DNA from: Holdemanella biformis DSM 3989
GTDB taxonomy: Bacteria > Bacillota_I > Bacilli_A > Erysipelotrichales > Erysipelotrichaceae
Length of the DNA: 64,000 nt
Reading direction: 5' to 3'
NCBI RefSeq assembly: GCF_000156655.1
Contig: NZ_DS996841.1
Location: 401,027 to 465,026 of the forward strand
The notes below the pieces were generated by a model. It did no database searches and was not told the DNA's origin. It saw nothing but the letters and a program-made list of their open reading frames with translations. Of this stretch, positions 1 through 6,474 are shown in pieces; the first letter of the stretch is position 1, and every line of letters begins with the position of its first letter. Position numbers and translations under genes: made by a program.

Positions 1-703
1 GGTTTTCTTCAATTGCCTCAGGAGAAATATCTACACAATCCCAGGTAAGACCAAGCAGCTCACCAAGTCGCAGGGAACATGAGAAAGATAGATTAATTGC
101 GAGCTTTAATCGTTCATCTTCACAGACACTGAGCGCATACATCAATGTATCCGCTGTCCAGATGTCTCTTTTTTGTGATTTATGTTTTGGTACAGTCGCA
201 TGGGTGCAAGGATTCTTCTCCATCAACTCCCATTTCACTGCCTGTTCAAAACAGTTTCTAAGCAGCTTATTAATATCCCTGACCGTACTGGAAGATACAA
301 ATTCATTTCGACTGGTTTTATTCAATGGATTGATAACTGCACGTCTCTTCAAAAGACTCTGATAATATCTTTCGATGAAACGGGTATTGATCTCTGAGAG
401 TTTCGTATCACCAATGATCGGAAGAATATAGTTATTGATAAGAGAGACATTTCCTTCATATGTAGAAAGCGCCCAGTTTTCTTTGCCATAAAGTGCAACA
501 TATTCTGTAATAAGCTCGTCCAGTGTTTTGCATTTACGGACGACAAATGATCCCATCTCTTTTTTATATTCAATTTCTTTTTTTCTTCTTTTAGCTTCGG
601 CTTTTGTTTCATAGGTTTCCCATTTTTGTTTTCTCTCGCCTTTTTCATTCGTATAAGAATAGATTACATTGAATTTTCCGTTTCGTTCTCTTATTGATGC
701 CAT
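1..703 (-). CDS. int: Tyrosine-type site-specific integrase, 3' end outside window
   Basis: Integrates and excises the ICE by tyrosine recombination. The ATG at 703 starts one base after the stop of the upstream HTH gene, with an AAAGGAGT ribosome site, and the frame is open to base 1 (about 234 codons). The N-terminal 60 residues look like the basic arm-binding domain (MASIRERNGKF). They are followed by a SAM-like core-binding domain and the start of the catalytic domain. SLRLGELLGLTW near residue 214 carries the first catalytic Arg. The remaining catalytic residues, including the Tyr, are outside the window. Its place next to xis fits Tn916/Tn1549-type elements. The family call is firm; the attachment site cannot be seen. 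Confidence 0.9.
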   Translation of the reverse strand, partial: MASIRERNGKFNVIYSYTNEKGERKQKWETYETKAEAKRRKKEIEYKKEMGSFVVRKCKTLDELITEYVALYGKENWALSTYEGNVSLINNYILPIIGDTKLSEINTRFIERYYQSLLKRRAVINPLNKTSRNEFVSSSTVRDINKLLRNCFEQAVKWELMEKNPCTHATVPKHKSQKRDIWTADTLMYALSVCEDERLKLAINLSFSCSLRLGELLGLTWDCVDISPEAIEEN

Positions 704-704
704 A

Positions 705-1694
705 TTATTGCATACTCCTTTCCAAATCTCTTTGCTCCATCCAGTCCTCAAATTCATCCCGACGGATCCTAACTCGACTGCCAACTTTTATTACGGTGAA
801 CTTTCCTGTATCCGCCCACTTGTTGATCATGCTTCTGCTGACCTTTGCCAGATAGGAAGCTTCATCAAAAGTAAGATACTTTATATTTCCATTGCTTCCT
901 CGTATTCCGGTCTGTGATAATTTCTTCCGCCGGAAATTAGCCAGGGCAATATTCTGTTCCTGTGCAAGTTCTTCATAATCATTCGATGGATCCAGCTTAT
1001 ACCGATCCTGACCTTCCAGGAATTTTTGAAAACTCTCTTTTGTGATCCTTTTCTTTTCTGCAATCACAATGAATTCAAAAAAATGACTATACTTTGGATT
1101 ATCAAGAATTGTATATACTGCGCTTCTGGTTGTTCCAAGCAGCTGTGCCATCTCAGGCATCGTAATTGTTGCATCTTCCAGAAGAGCGTCTTTTTCTCTG
1201 TCTTCCTTTGTTCGATACCGGGACTGGCTTTTATACCAGTTCTGAAAAGATTCTTTTGGTATTCGTTTCCAGTAATCGACAATAACAGCTTCCATTTGAT
1301 TTTTCTTGAGTAAATCATAAACAAGATACTCATCAACACCCAACAGATCCGCAACTTCCTTAACGGAATAGGACCAGGATTTCAATTCTTTCCCCGGTTC
1401 TTCTCCGGTAACTTTATGGTATTTAATCTGATTGGCGTACCATTTTTCAAAGCTGGCAATATTGATTCGTATCTTTCCGGCAATCTCTTTAGATTCAAAA
1501 ACATTTTTATGCACCAGCCAGTATCGATCTGTCTTTTTTAATCCCAGCAGCTTTCCCATTTCCGGCACGGTCATCCAGGTTCTCTTTTGTGTCGGACGCC
1601 GTTTGTAAGGACTGTCTTCTGATATCTTTGAAATGATCTCTTCAACAGCGTCCATTTCCGGAACTTCTTTTTGTTTCATAATTGCTGTTGCCAT
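705..1694 (-). CDS. Protein with four tandem excisionase-type HTH modules
   Basis: A 329-residue predicted DNA-binding protein immediately upstream of the integrase. I see four repeats of the MerR-like/HTH_17 fold, each followed by a W/F-x-x-W/F element: residues about 40-90 (TVPEMGKLLGLKK), 105-160 (SVKEVADLLGVDE), 176-232 (TMPEMAQLLGTTR) and 270-325 (TFDEASYLAKVSR). Excisionases normally have one such module, so this one could bridge several sites in an att region or regulate int and xis. The ATG at 1694 is followed by a second Met at residue 6. I recognise the fold but not a named family; the role in excision is inferred from position. Confidence 0.75.
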   Translation of the reverse strand: MATAIMKQKEVPEMDAVEEIISKISEDSPYKRRPTQKRTWMTVPEMGKLLGLKKTDRYWLVHKNVFESKEIAGKIRINIASFEKWYANQIKYHKVTGEEPGKELKSWSYSVKEVADLLGVDEYLVYDLLKKNQMEAVIVDYWKRIPKESFQNWYKSQSRYRTKEDREKDALLEDATITMPEMAQLLGTTRSAVYTILDNPKYSHFFEFIVIAEKKRITKESFQKFLEGQDRYKLDPSNDYEELAQEQNIALANFRRKKLSQTGIRGSNGNIKYLTFDEASYLAKVSRSMINKWADTGKFTVIKVGSRVRIRRDEFEDWMEQRDLERSMQ

Positions 1695-1814
1695 TTATTC
1701 TTCACTTCCTGTCTTTTTTAGTGTTAGTGTTTTTTCTTATATCATATCTCAAATCCAGATAAAAATTTAGGATGTCGATTGCAGACAAAATCTGCCTGAT
1801 CAACACCCTGTTTT

Positions 1815-1991
1815 TTATTGTTCCAAGTTATCGAGCCAGTCATCGAAACTCTTCTTAGAGATGCGATACTTTCCGCCATCCAACTGGATCCACCGGAATT
1901 CCTTTTTCTTTAAAAGGTTATAAATAGTAGGTCTGCTGACTCCTAAGATTTCCTGTAACTCTTGAACTGTATAACATCTTTTTTCTGACAT
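1815..1991 (-). CDS. xis: Small excisionase (HTH_17 family)
   Basis: Encodes 58 residues beginning MSEKRCYTVQELQEILGV, a single MerR-like HTH module of the kind used by excisionases to bend DNA at the element end. It ends in a W-L-D-x-L motif typical of HTH_17 proteins. It lies 120 bp upstream of the four-HTH gene and is co-directional with int, so it probably joins the excision module. A 36-bp conserved repeat lies about 45 bp before the start. Excisionase is the most likely role; a simple regulator is the alternative. Confidence 0.8.
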   Translation of the reverse strand: MSEKRCYTVQELQEILGVSRPTIYNLLKKKEFRWIQLDGGKYRISKKSFDDWLDNLEQ

Positions 1992-2034
1992 TTCTTTATC
2001 CTCTTTTCTTTGAAATATGAAAGAAAAATTATCC

Positions 2035-2074
2035 CTTCATATAACGAAACGCTCAGAGCATGTTTTACAGTGGT
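2035..2074. repeat. Copy A of a 36-bp conserved motif (inverted partner of copy B)
   Basis: The plus strand reads ATATAACGAAACGCTCAGAG then CATGTTTTACAGTGG. Copy B at 5808-5850 is the same motif in inverted orientation with only a few differences; copy C at 28537-28573 is in the same orientation as A. A and B bracket the small-gene array at 2.2-5.7 kb like terminal inverted repeats. Each copy also lies upstream of a gene cluster (xis, relaxase operon, topB), so a shared regulatory site is the alternative. The intergenic stretch 1992-2247 holds nothing else I recognise. Confidence 0.7.
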
Positions 2075-2224
2075 CAAAAGCAAATTTTTTTACTTTTTTT
2101 CTTACGAGTTTTCTTTAATGCAACTCGTAACATTAGATTTTTACATTTTTCATGAAATTAAGTAAAGAAAAAGAGCATATGGAATTGAATCCATACACTC
2201 TATGATTACTGGAACTTTATTTCA

Positions 2225-2250
2225 TTTTTAATTCAACAAACTTGAATTTA
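2225..2250 (-). repeat. Diverged array hairpin at the 3' end of the MerR gene
   Basis: On the minus strand, starting at the MerR stop codon, the sequence reads TAAATTCAAGTTTGTTGAAT, with a TTCAA/TTGAA stem. It shares the TAAATTC-N-AGTTT start of the intergenic repeat at 3078-3117 but lacks the conserved GAAATCGGGATT half. It could be a diverged array repeat or just a weak terminator. Confidence 0.4.
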
Positions 2251-2982
2251 CCTTCTGCTCATATAAAATATATCAATAGCTTTACTTACAAACTCTGCTG
2301 TGCCAACTCCTCCAACATCATCAATATTTTCCGTAAGTTCTCCTCCACCGGCATACATTCTTCCAAGACCGCATAAAATCTTATCAGAACATGTATAAAA
2401 ATGATCTGTAATGTAATCCTGAAGTTTCCTTACCTGCAACTGCACCTGTTCATCTTCTGGATCCATTTCTTTCATTTGTCCGAATTCAACAAATAATTGC
2501 ATAAACTCATTTGCAACAGTAGCTTCATCGTCTTTCGTCCAGTTCTTTGTTTTCTCTTCAAACTCCTTATACTCAGAGGTTTGTCCCCATTGTTCTTTTG
2601 CTCGTTTAGAATACTCATCAATCTTTGTTGTATCAAATACTTTAAAATCCATATATTTCACTCCTATTCCTTTTATTCCTCGAGCGAAACTAATAAGATT
2701 TTCAAGATGCTCTTTTTTCATAGTTAGCAATTCAATCTGCTGCTCTAATGCTTTGTTCCTGTCAAAGTTAGGGGCATCAATTATCTTTTTAATCTCCTTA
2801 AGCGGAAATTCCAATTCTTTAAACAGTAAAATTTGTTGCAGCCTTTCCAAGGATGTATCGTCATACAACCTATAACCTGACTCTGTATATTCAATAGGTT
2901 TTAAGAGACCAATGGTATCATAATACTGCAGAGTGCGTATACTCACTCCTGTTAATTTACTTACCTCATTCACTGTCATCAT
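2248..2982 (-). CDS. MerR-family regulator with TipAS effector domain
   Basis: A transcription activator of the TipA/Mta kind. The N-terminal MerR HTH (MTVNEVSKLTGVSIRTLQYY, then GYRLYDD) is followed by a dimerisation helix and a C-terminal TipAS domain (about residues 110-244) that in relatives binds drugs such as thiopeptides. I chose the ATG at 2982 because GGAGG at 2991-2995 gives 8-base spacing; the ATG at 2988 is too close and the longer upstream frame lacks support. It is the last gene of the array in its direction of transcription. No classic MerR operator was found beside it, so its target is unknown. Confidence 0.85.
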   Translation of the reverse strand: MMTVNEVSKLTGVSIRTLQYYDTIGLLKPIEYTESGYRLYDDTSLERLQQILLFKELEFPLKEIKKIIDAPNFDRNKALEQQIELLTMKKEHLENLISFARGIKGIGVKYMDFKVFDTTKIDEYSKRAKEQWGQTSEYKEFEEKTKNWTKDDEATVANEFMQLFVEFGQMKEMDPEDEQVQLQVRKLQDYITDHFYTCSDKILCGLGRMYAGGGELTENIDDVGGVGTAEFVSKAIDIFYMSRR

Positions 2983-3077
2983 TGTCATTTCCTCCTCTCG
3001 ATAAACATATCGTAAACTATTACGTTGCGTAGGAGTCAATAGTTTTTCAAAGAAATTTTCAAAATTAACAGCTTGAT

Positions 3078-3117
3078 AAATCCCGATTTCTCAGTTTCAA
3101 AAACTGGAATTTATAGT
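3078..3117 (-). repeat. Intergenic hairpin repeat 1 of the small-gene array
   Basis: On the minus strand an outer stem ATAAATTCC/GGGATTTAT encloses an inner hairpin CAGTTT-TTG-AAACTG and the conserved AGAAATC. It starts just after the stop of the NTF2-like gene and ends before the MerR gene. It is the most complete copy; related copies are at 3552-3590, 4184-4232, 4836-4873, 5268-5282 and, split by an intron, 47108-47133 plus 49001-49020. Confidence 0.75.
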
Positions 3118-3121
3118 CCTC

Positions 3122-3541
3122 TCAAAACCAATTTGCTTTTTCTTCTCGAAATACGGGAATATCACTATCTCGATATGGATTGTAATTATGAAGATTGCAA
3201 CCAAACTCTTTTAATGATTTTATTTTGTTATCCTGTGTCCATACAATTAAAGATATTCCGTCAAATTCTTCAACATTTCCATTATTCATTTTGCTTTTAA
3301 AATACCACTCCACGATTGTTTGATTGCCTTGATGAAAAAATTGCTTAATCTCCCAGACAAGAACACTTCCGCGTGTATTCCATTCGTCAAACCAGTGCTT
3401 TACCGTTTTGCGGTTTTCATATTTAGGACTCCAACTCTCAGTATATACAACATCATCTGTAAAAATATTGTCAATTCCTAAATCTGCTTTCTTAATCCAC
3501 ATATCAAACCATAATCGGATAATTTTTTCTCTCTCGTTCAT
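3122..3541 (-). CDS. NTF2-like / SnoaL-like small protein
   Basis: Encodes 139 residues. The sequence pattern (MNEREKIIRLWFDMW, then FTDDVVYTESWSPKYENRK, VKHWFDEW and KSLKEFGC) is that of the cone-shaped NTF2/SnoaL fold found in small ligand-binding or cyclase-like proteins. I prefer the ATG at 3541, which has GGAGG 6 bases upstream; the longer frame to 3577 starts inside the neighbouring repeat. It is a stand-alone gene flanked by hairpin repeats on both sides, like a cassette. The exact ligand or reaction cannot be read from the sequence. Confidence 0.7.
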   Translation of the reverse strand: MNEREKIIRLWFDMWIKKADLGIDNIFTDDVVYTESWSPKYENRKTVKHWFDEWNTRGSVLVWEIKQFFHQGNQTIVEWYFKSKMNNGNVEEFDGISLIVWTQDNKIKSLKEFGCNLHNYNPYRDSDIPVFREEKANWF

Positions 3542-3551
3542 AAAGTACCTC

Positions 3552-3590
3552 CATAACTTTCGATTTCTCAGTTTCAAAAACTTAAAGTTA
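3552..3590 (-). repeat. Intergenic hairpin repeat 2
   Basis: The minus strand has an outer stem ATAACTTT/AAAGTTAT around the conserved core GTTTTTGAAACTGAGAAATC. The repeat begins at the stop codon of the ICMT gene and ends at the ribosome site of the NTF2-like gene. The outer arms differ in sequence from repeat 1 but pair just as well, which suggests that structure rather than sequence is kept. Confidence 0.7.
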
Positions 3591-4175
3591 TCTTTTTCTT
3601 CCTAAATATCTGCATACTTTTGATTTGTATTGCAGGTACTCATTTCCGAATGCTTCTATCAAAAAATCTTCCTCTACATTGACTATCTGCAAATGAAAAA
3701 ATACCACTGCAAAACCTGTGGCAAAGCAAAGGAACCAATTAAAGAACGAAAACAATATTCCTATATACATTAAATCAAAACCCAAAAATGCAGGATTTCT
3801 GCTAATAGAATAGATGCCCGTTGTTACCAAACTGGTCTTTTCTTCTTTTTGCACACCTGCTCTCCAATTCTCCTTCATTTGTGTAACAGAAACAATAAAA
3901 GCAAGTACACCGAACATTGTTATTACAACTCCTGTAAATTGCAACACAATATGTGCTGTTCCCGAATAAAACACAATACTGATAATTTGTATTACAGGAA
4001 GCAAATATGTGATTATTTTAAGAGCCACTTCTATAAATTTGACAAATCCCTCTTTTCCTTTTCCTAATTGATCTGTCTTTATGCCTTGCTTTTTCTGACT
4101 AATCAGCTTTGCAAAATAGCAGATGTAGAACACTGCCATCAGTGAAATTGTAACAATTTTTATTATCATCATCAT
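3588..4175 (-). CDS. Isoprenylcysteine carboxyl methyltransferase (ICMT) family membrane protein
   Basis: About 195 residues with four or five hydrophobic segments. The C-terminal half has the ICMT/phospholipid-methyltransferase signature: TSLVTTGIYSISRNPAFLGF followed by a membrane pair and NVEEDFLIEAFGNEYLQYK. Family members methylate small or lipidic substrates with S-adenosylmethionine at the membrane; in bacteria the substrates are mostly unknown. Start taken as one of three adjacent ATGs ending at 4175; the longer frame to 4217 runs into the repeat. It sits between hairpin repeats 2 and 3. Confidence 0.8.
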   Translation of the reverse strand: MMMIIKIVTISLMAVFYICYFAKLISQKKQGIKTDQLGKGKEGFVKFIEVALKIITYLLPVIQIISIVFYSGTAHIVLQFTGVVITMFGVLAFIVSVTQMKENWRAGVQKEEKTSLVTTGIYSISRNPAFLGFDLMYIGILFSFFNWFLCFATGFAVVFFHLQIVNVEEDFLIEAFGNEYLQYKSKVCRYLGRKR

Positions 4176-4183
4176 GTACCCCC

Positions 4184-4232
4184 AAATCCCGATTTTTCGT
4201 TCTCTGCGACTTCCCAATAAACGGGAAGTTGG
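4184..4232 (-). repeat. Intergenic hairpin repeat 3 (variant)
   Basis: On the minus strand, after the stop of the upstream membrane-protein gene, a perfect hairpin ACTTCCC-GTTTATT-GGGAAGT is followed by AAAAATCGGGATTT. The 3' half matches the other copies while the 5' hairpin is different in sequence, as expected if one half moves with the upstream gene. Confidence 0.6.
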
Positions 4233-4760
4233 TTACTTCTTGTAATTCATTTTCTTACTTAACACCCCAAACAAAGCCAATAAAAATATTCCAATTCCAA
4301 GCAATACGCCAGCCACTTTCATTAATTCATTGTTTGTATACTCTGTATCCGGAAGAATCCCATACTTGTAATAAGAATAACTAACATGGTCTGTGGTATA
4401 TGCAGCTATGGAATCTCCTACATTATATTCCGAATATACAAATCCCGGTACTTGCATTCGCTTGTGATAATCATTCACTTTTCCATTGTTGTAGTAGAAG
4501 AAATAATTCTGAGATATCGTATCAGCCGAAGCATCTTCAGCCCTTTTACCTGTAATCAAAATATCCTCCATATAGTAATCTTCTCCCAGTACCATCTCTT
4601 CCATTTGTGTATTAAATGCTTTAGATGTCAAAAGTATATTTATCCAGACTGTAATGAAAGCTATACTTAAAATAATGAAACAAATCCAAAACAAAATTTT
4701 CTTTTGATTTCCAGTTAATATTTCTTTTGATTCTTTGTGCTCAACCAATTTATTACTCAT
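4233..4760 (-). CDS. Two-pass membrane protein, unknown
   Basis: Encodes 175 residues. A cytoplasmic lead of about 20 residues is followed by a first membrane segment (ILFWICFIILSIAFITVWI) and a roughly 90-residue domain rich in Tyr and Asp, presumably outside the cell. A second segment comes near the C-terminus (VAGVLLGIGIFLLALFG), with a short basic tail. I do not recognise the family. The architecture recalls sensors or immunity proteins with an exposed domain. It lies in the cassette-like array between repeats 4 and 3; 76 bp of unremarkable sequence separate it from repeat 4. Confidence 0.6.
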   Translation of the reverse strand: MSNKLVEHKESKEILTGNQKKILFWICFIILSIAFITVWINILLTSKAFNTQMEEMVLGEDYYMEDILITGKRAEDASADTISQNYFFYYNNGKVNDYHKRMQVPGFVYSEYNVGDSIAAYTTDHVSYSYYKYGILPDTEYTNNELMKVAGVLLGIGIFLLALFGVLSKKMNYKK

Positions 4761-4835
4761 TCCATAATACCTCTAAAGTACTTTTTCCTTCTTCCTTCCC
4801 TTCGTCCAAGAAGTGTATCTCACTCAAAGAACTCG

Positions 4836-4873
4836 GTCAATCCCGATTTCTCAGTTTCAAAAAATGGCATTTA
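4836..4873 (-). repeat. Intergenic hairpin repeat 4
   Basis: The minus strand reads GATAAATGCCATTTTTTGAA then ACTGAGAAATCGGGATTGA. It starts at the stop codon of the SdpI-like gene. The core matches repeat 1 almost exactly; the outer stem is weaker. Confidence 0.7.
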
Positions 4874-5248
4874 TCGTCTTGTTCCATTCTTATCAAAATT
4901 CTTTTTTAATGCTATTTCTGTTGGGAGAATAGACCCAATTAAAGGAATAAGTTGAACACCACAGATAATTCCTCCTATACTCCCAACACAATCTTCATTT
5001 TTTCCAATCACTAAAAGCATGAATATTACTGTTATCGGCAACATAACCATTCCACAGACATACCAGACTTTACCACAATATTTATGAGCAAATTCCCATG
5101 TGTCTTTGTTCTTCATAGACATCGAAGTCCGATATCCAAATACTGAATTTATTTCCTTTGGAGCCTTTTTCATAAAATATCTTCCAAAACCAATCATCGT
5201 AAATGGAAGAAGCAAATCCATAATCAACATAAAAATCCAAAACCCCAT
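4871..5248 (-). CDS. SdpI-family membrane protein
   Basis: Encodes 125 residues with about four hydrophobic segments. The central motif FGYRTSMSMKNKDTWEFAHK is the signature of the SdpI/YhfL C-terminal domain. In Bacillus subtilis SdpI gives immunity to the SdpC toxin and senses it; many homologues have unknown roles. The ATG at 5248 has AAAGGAGG upstream. It is flanked by repeats 5 and 4 and is transcribed with the array. Immunity is plausible, but no toxin gene is present nearby. Confidence 0.8.
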   Translation of the reverse strand: MGFWIFMLIMDLLLPFTMIGFGRYFMKKAPKEINSVFGYRTSMSMKNKDTWEFAHKYCGKVWYVCGMVMLPITVIFMLLVIGKNEDCVGSIGGIICGVQLIPLIGSILPTEIALKKNFDKNGTRR

Positions 5249-5267
5249 TGTAAACCTCCTTTACTAC

Positions 5268-5282
5268 AAATCCCGATTTCTA
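5268..5282 (-). repeat. Partial array repeat 5
   Basis: Only the conserved GAAATCGGGATTT half is present, directly after the TAG stop of the GNAT gene. The 5' half seen in other copies is replaced by the gene end. Confidence 0.5.
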
Positions 5283-5705
5283 TTTTCGTTTCCATAGCAT
5301 AGTGTACTCTTTTTCACCAGTAGCTTCATCCAAGCCTTCACATTGAATAATGAACGCTTCTCTTTGGTAAAAAGAAATTGCTCTGGCATTCTTCTGGTAT
5401 ACATTTAATCGTAAGCTAACTTTTTTATCCTTAACATAATCTAATAAAAACTTACCTATGCCACATGACTGTATTTCATCGGAGACAAAAATACCTTCTA
5501 TATATTCATCATTTAGTCCTACAAATCCTTGTATCATTTTATCTGCTTCAAACACATAAACTTCGTATTGTGACATCATTTCTTTTACTAATTCATAATT
5601 ACTTTTCCAGTATTGATTGGAAATAAAATAATGTGCTTTCAGATTTGTCTTTAACCATATGTCAGCAACTCTATCGATATCTCCGTTCAGCAACTTTCTA
5701 ATCAT
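5280..5705 (-). CDS. GNAT-family N-acetyltransferase (paralogue of the gene at 46.7 kb)
   Basis: About 141 residues from the ATG at 5705 (MIRKLLNGDIDRVADIWLKT). The GNAT acetyl-CoA loop is visible as GIFVSDEIQSCGIGKFLLDY, followed by RAISFYQREAFI and the C-terminal strand. The substrate is unknown. A close paralogue is encoded at 46667-47092 inside IME2, also beside the same hairpin repeat, so the two small-gene islands draw on the same gene pool. It is the first gene of the array in transcription order, 100 bp inside inverted repeat copy B. Confidence 0.85.
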   Translation of the reverse strand: MIRKLLNGDIDRVADIWLKTNLKAHYFISNQYWKSNYELVKEMMSQYEVYVFEADKMIQGFVGLNDEYIEGIFVSDEIQSCGIGKFLLDYVKDKKVSLRLNVYQKNARAISFYQREAFIIQCEGLDEATGEKEYTMLWKRK

Positions 5706-5807
5706 AACAAATTTTCTCCACAACTACATCCTTTATGCTTTTCTCTTTTTTTCATTCTATCACAAGCTCACCATTAATCATTATTTTTTTGATATTTTTT
5801 CTTTTCC

Positions 5808-5852
5808 CCCACTGTAAAACAGCCTCTGAGCGTTTCGTTATATAGAGGGGTA
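5808..5852. repeat. Copy B of the 36-bp motif, inverted relative to copy A
   Basis: The plus strand reads CCACTGTAAAACAGCCTCTG then AGCGTTTCGTTATAT. Its reverse complement matches copy A (2035-2074) except for a two-base change in the centre and small edge changes. It closes the small-gene array on the right and opens the relaxase-operon leader. Confidence 0.7.
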
Positions 5853-5855
5853 CAC

Positions 5856-6080
5856 ATACAGAGCAAGATCCACCCATGTTTAACAGTATTGCCATTTGGC
5901 ATCCTGTTCTCCTATGGGATTTATCTTGATGGGGATCTCCCCATACCCTCTCAATAACAGACGTTTCACTTGTCTGTTGGTTCCACCTAAAGGTGTTCAC
6001 AGCACTATTTCTAATATCGGAAGGGACAGCCGATATTGAAATACGTGGATTCCCGGCGGGAGGAATAGTCTCAGCGAAAG
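5856..6080 (+). other. Hairpin-rich leader of the relaxase operon, candidate oriT
   Basis: Four short inverted repeats lie in series: ATGGGGA/TCCCCAT at 5929-5944, ACAGAC/GTCTGT at 5957-5977, CACCT/AGGTG at 5984-5995 and AATATCGG/CCGATATT at 6013-6037. They sit directly before the MobC-like and relaxase genes, where the origin of transfer of such elements normally is. No known nick sequence was recognised, so the region and not the nick is proposed. Confidence 0.45.
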
Positions 6081-6087
6081 GAGGAGT

Positions 6088-6474
6088 ATGAGAACAAAAA
6101 ACAAAGATAAAGAACTGAATCACAGACATTTTATAGGATTACGTCTTACAGATGTCGAACTGGATTTATTAGACCAAGGCGCTGCTTGTTTATCTGTTAG
6201 CCGATCAGAATATCTGAGGAAACTTCTATTGGAAAAGCAAATCAATCACCAAATTGAAGTTGTTGCAGACATGAATGATCTCAGAAAACTGGTCAGTGAA
6301 TATGGAAAAATCGGATCGAATCTCAATCAGATCGCCAAGCATTTTAACAGTGGTGGCAGTCAGTCTCGTGCTATAGAAAATGAAATCCATCAGTGCATCA
6401 CGGACTTATTCCTATTGAGAAAAGAGGTACTGAAACTGGCAGGTGGTATGAATGGCAATCGTAAAACACATTAA
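6088..6474 (+). CDS. MobC-like relaxosome accessory protein
   Basis: Encodes 128 residues, with AAAGGAGGAGT before the ATG. The N-terminal part (FIGLRLTDVELDLLDQGAA, then SRSEYLRKLLLEK) looks like a ribbon-helix-helix DNA-binding unit. The C-terminal part (YGKIGSNLNQIAKHFNSGG) is the bacterial mobilisation protein (MobC) motif. Such proteins bind oriT and help the relaxase open the DNA. The gene overlaps the relaxase start by 23 bases, indicating translational coupling. Confidence 0.85.
   Translation: MRTKNKDKELNHRHFIGLRLTDVELDLLDQGAACLSVSRSEYLRKLLLEKQINHQIEVVADMNDLRKLVSEYGKIGSNLNQIAKHFNSGGSQSRAIENEIHQCITDLFLLRKEVLKLAGGMNGNRKTH

Noticed and set aside
2225..5282. A classical integron with attC sites
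   Set aside because: No IntI-type integrase with its extra domain is visible, and the GTTRRRY core is missing from the repeats; only an attC-like role is proposed.
5752..6129. Minus-strand 125-codon frame upstream of the relaxase
   Set aside because: Covers the hairpin-rich leader, has no ribosome site and no recognisable domain.
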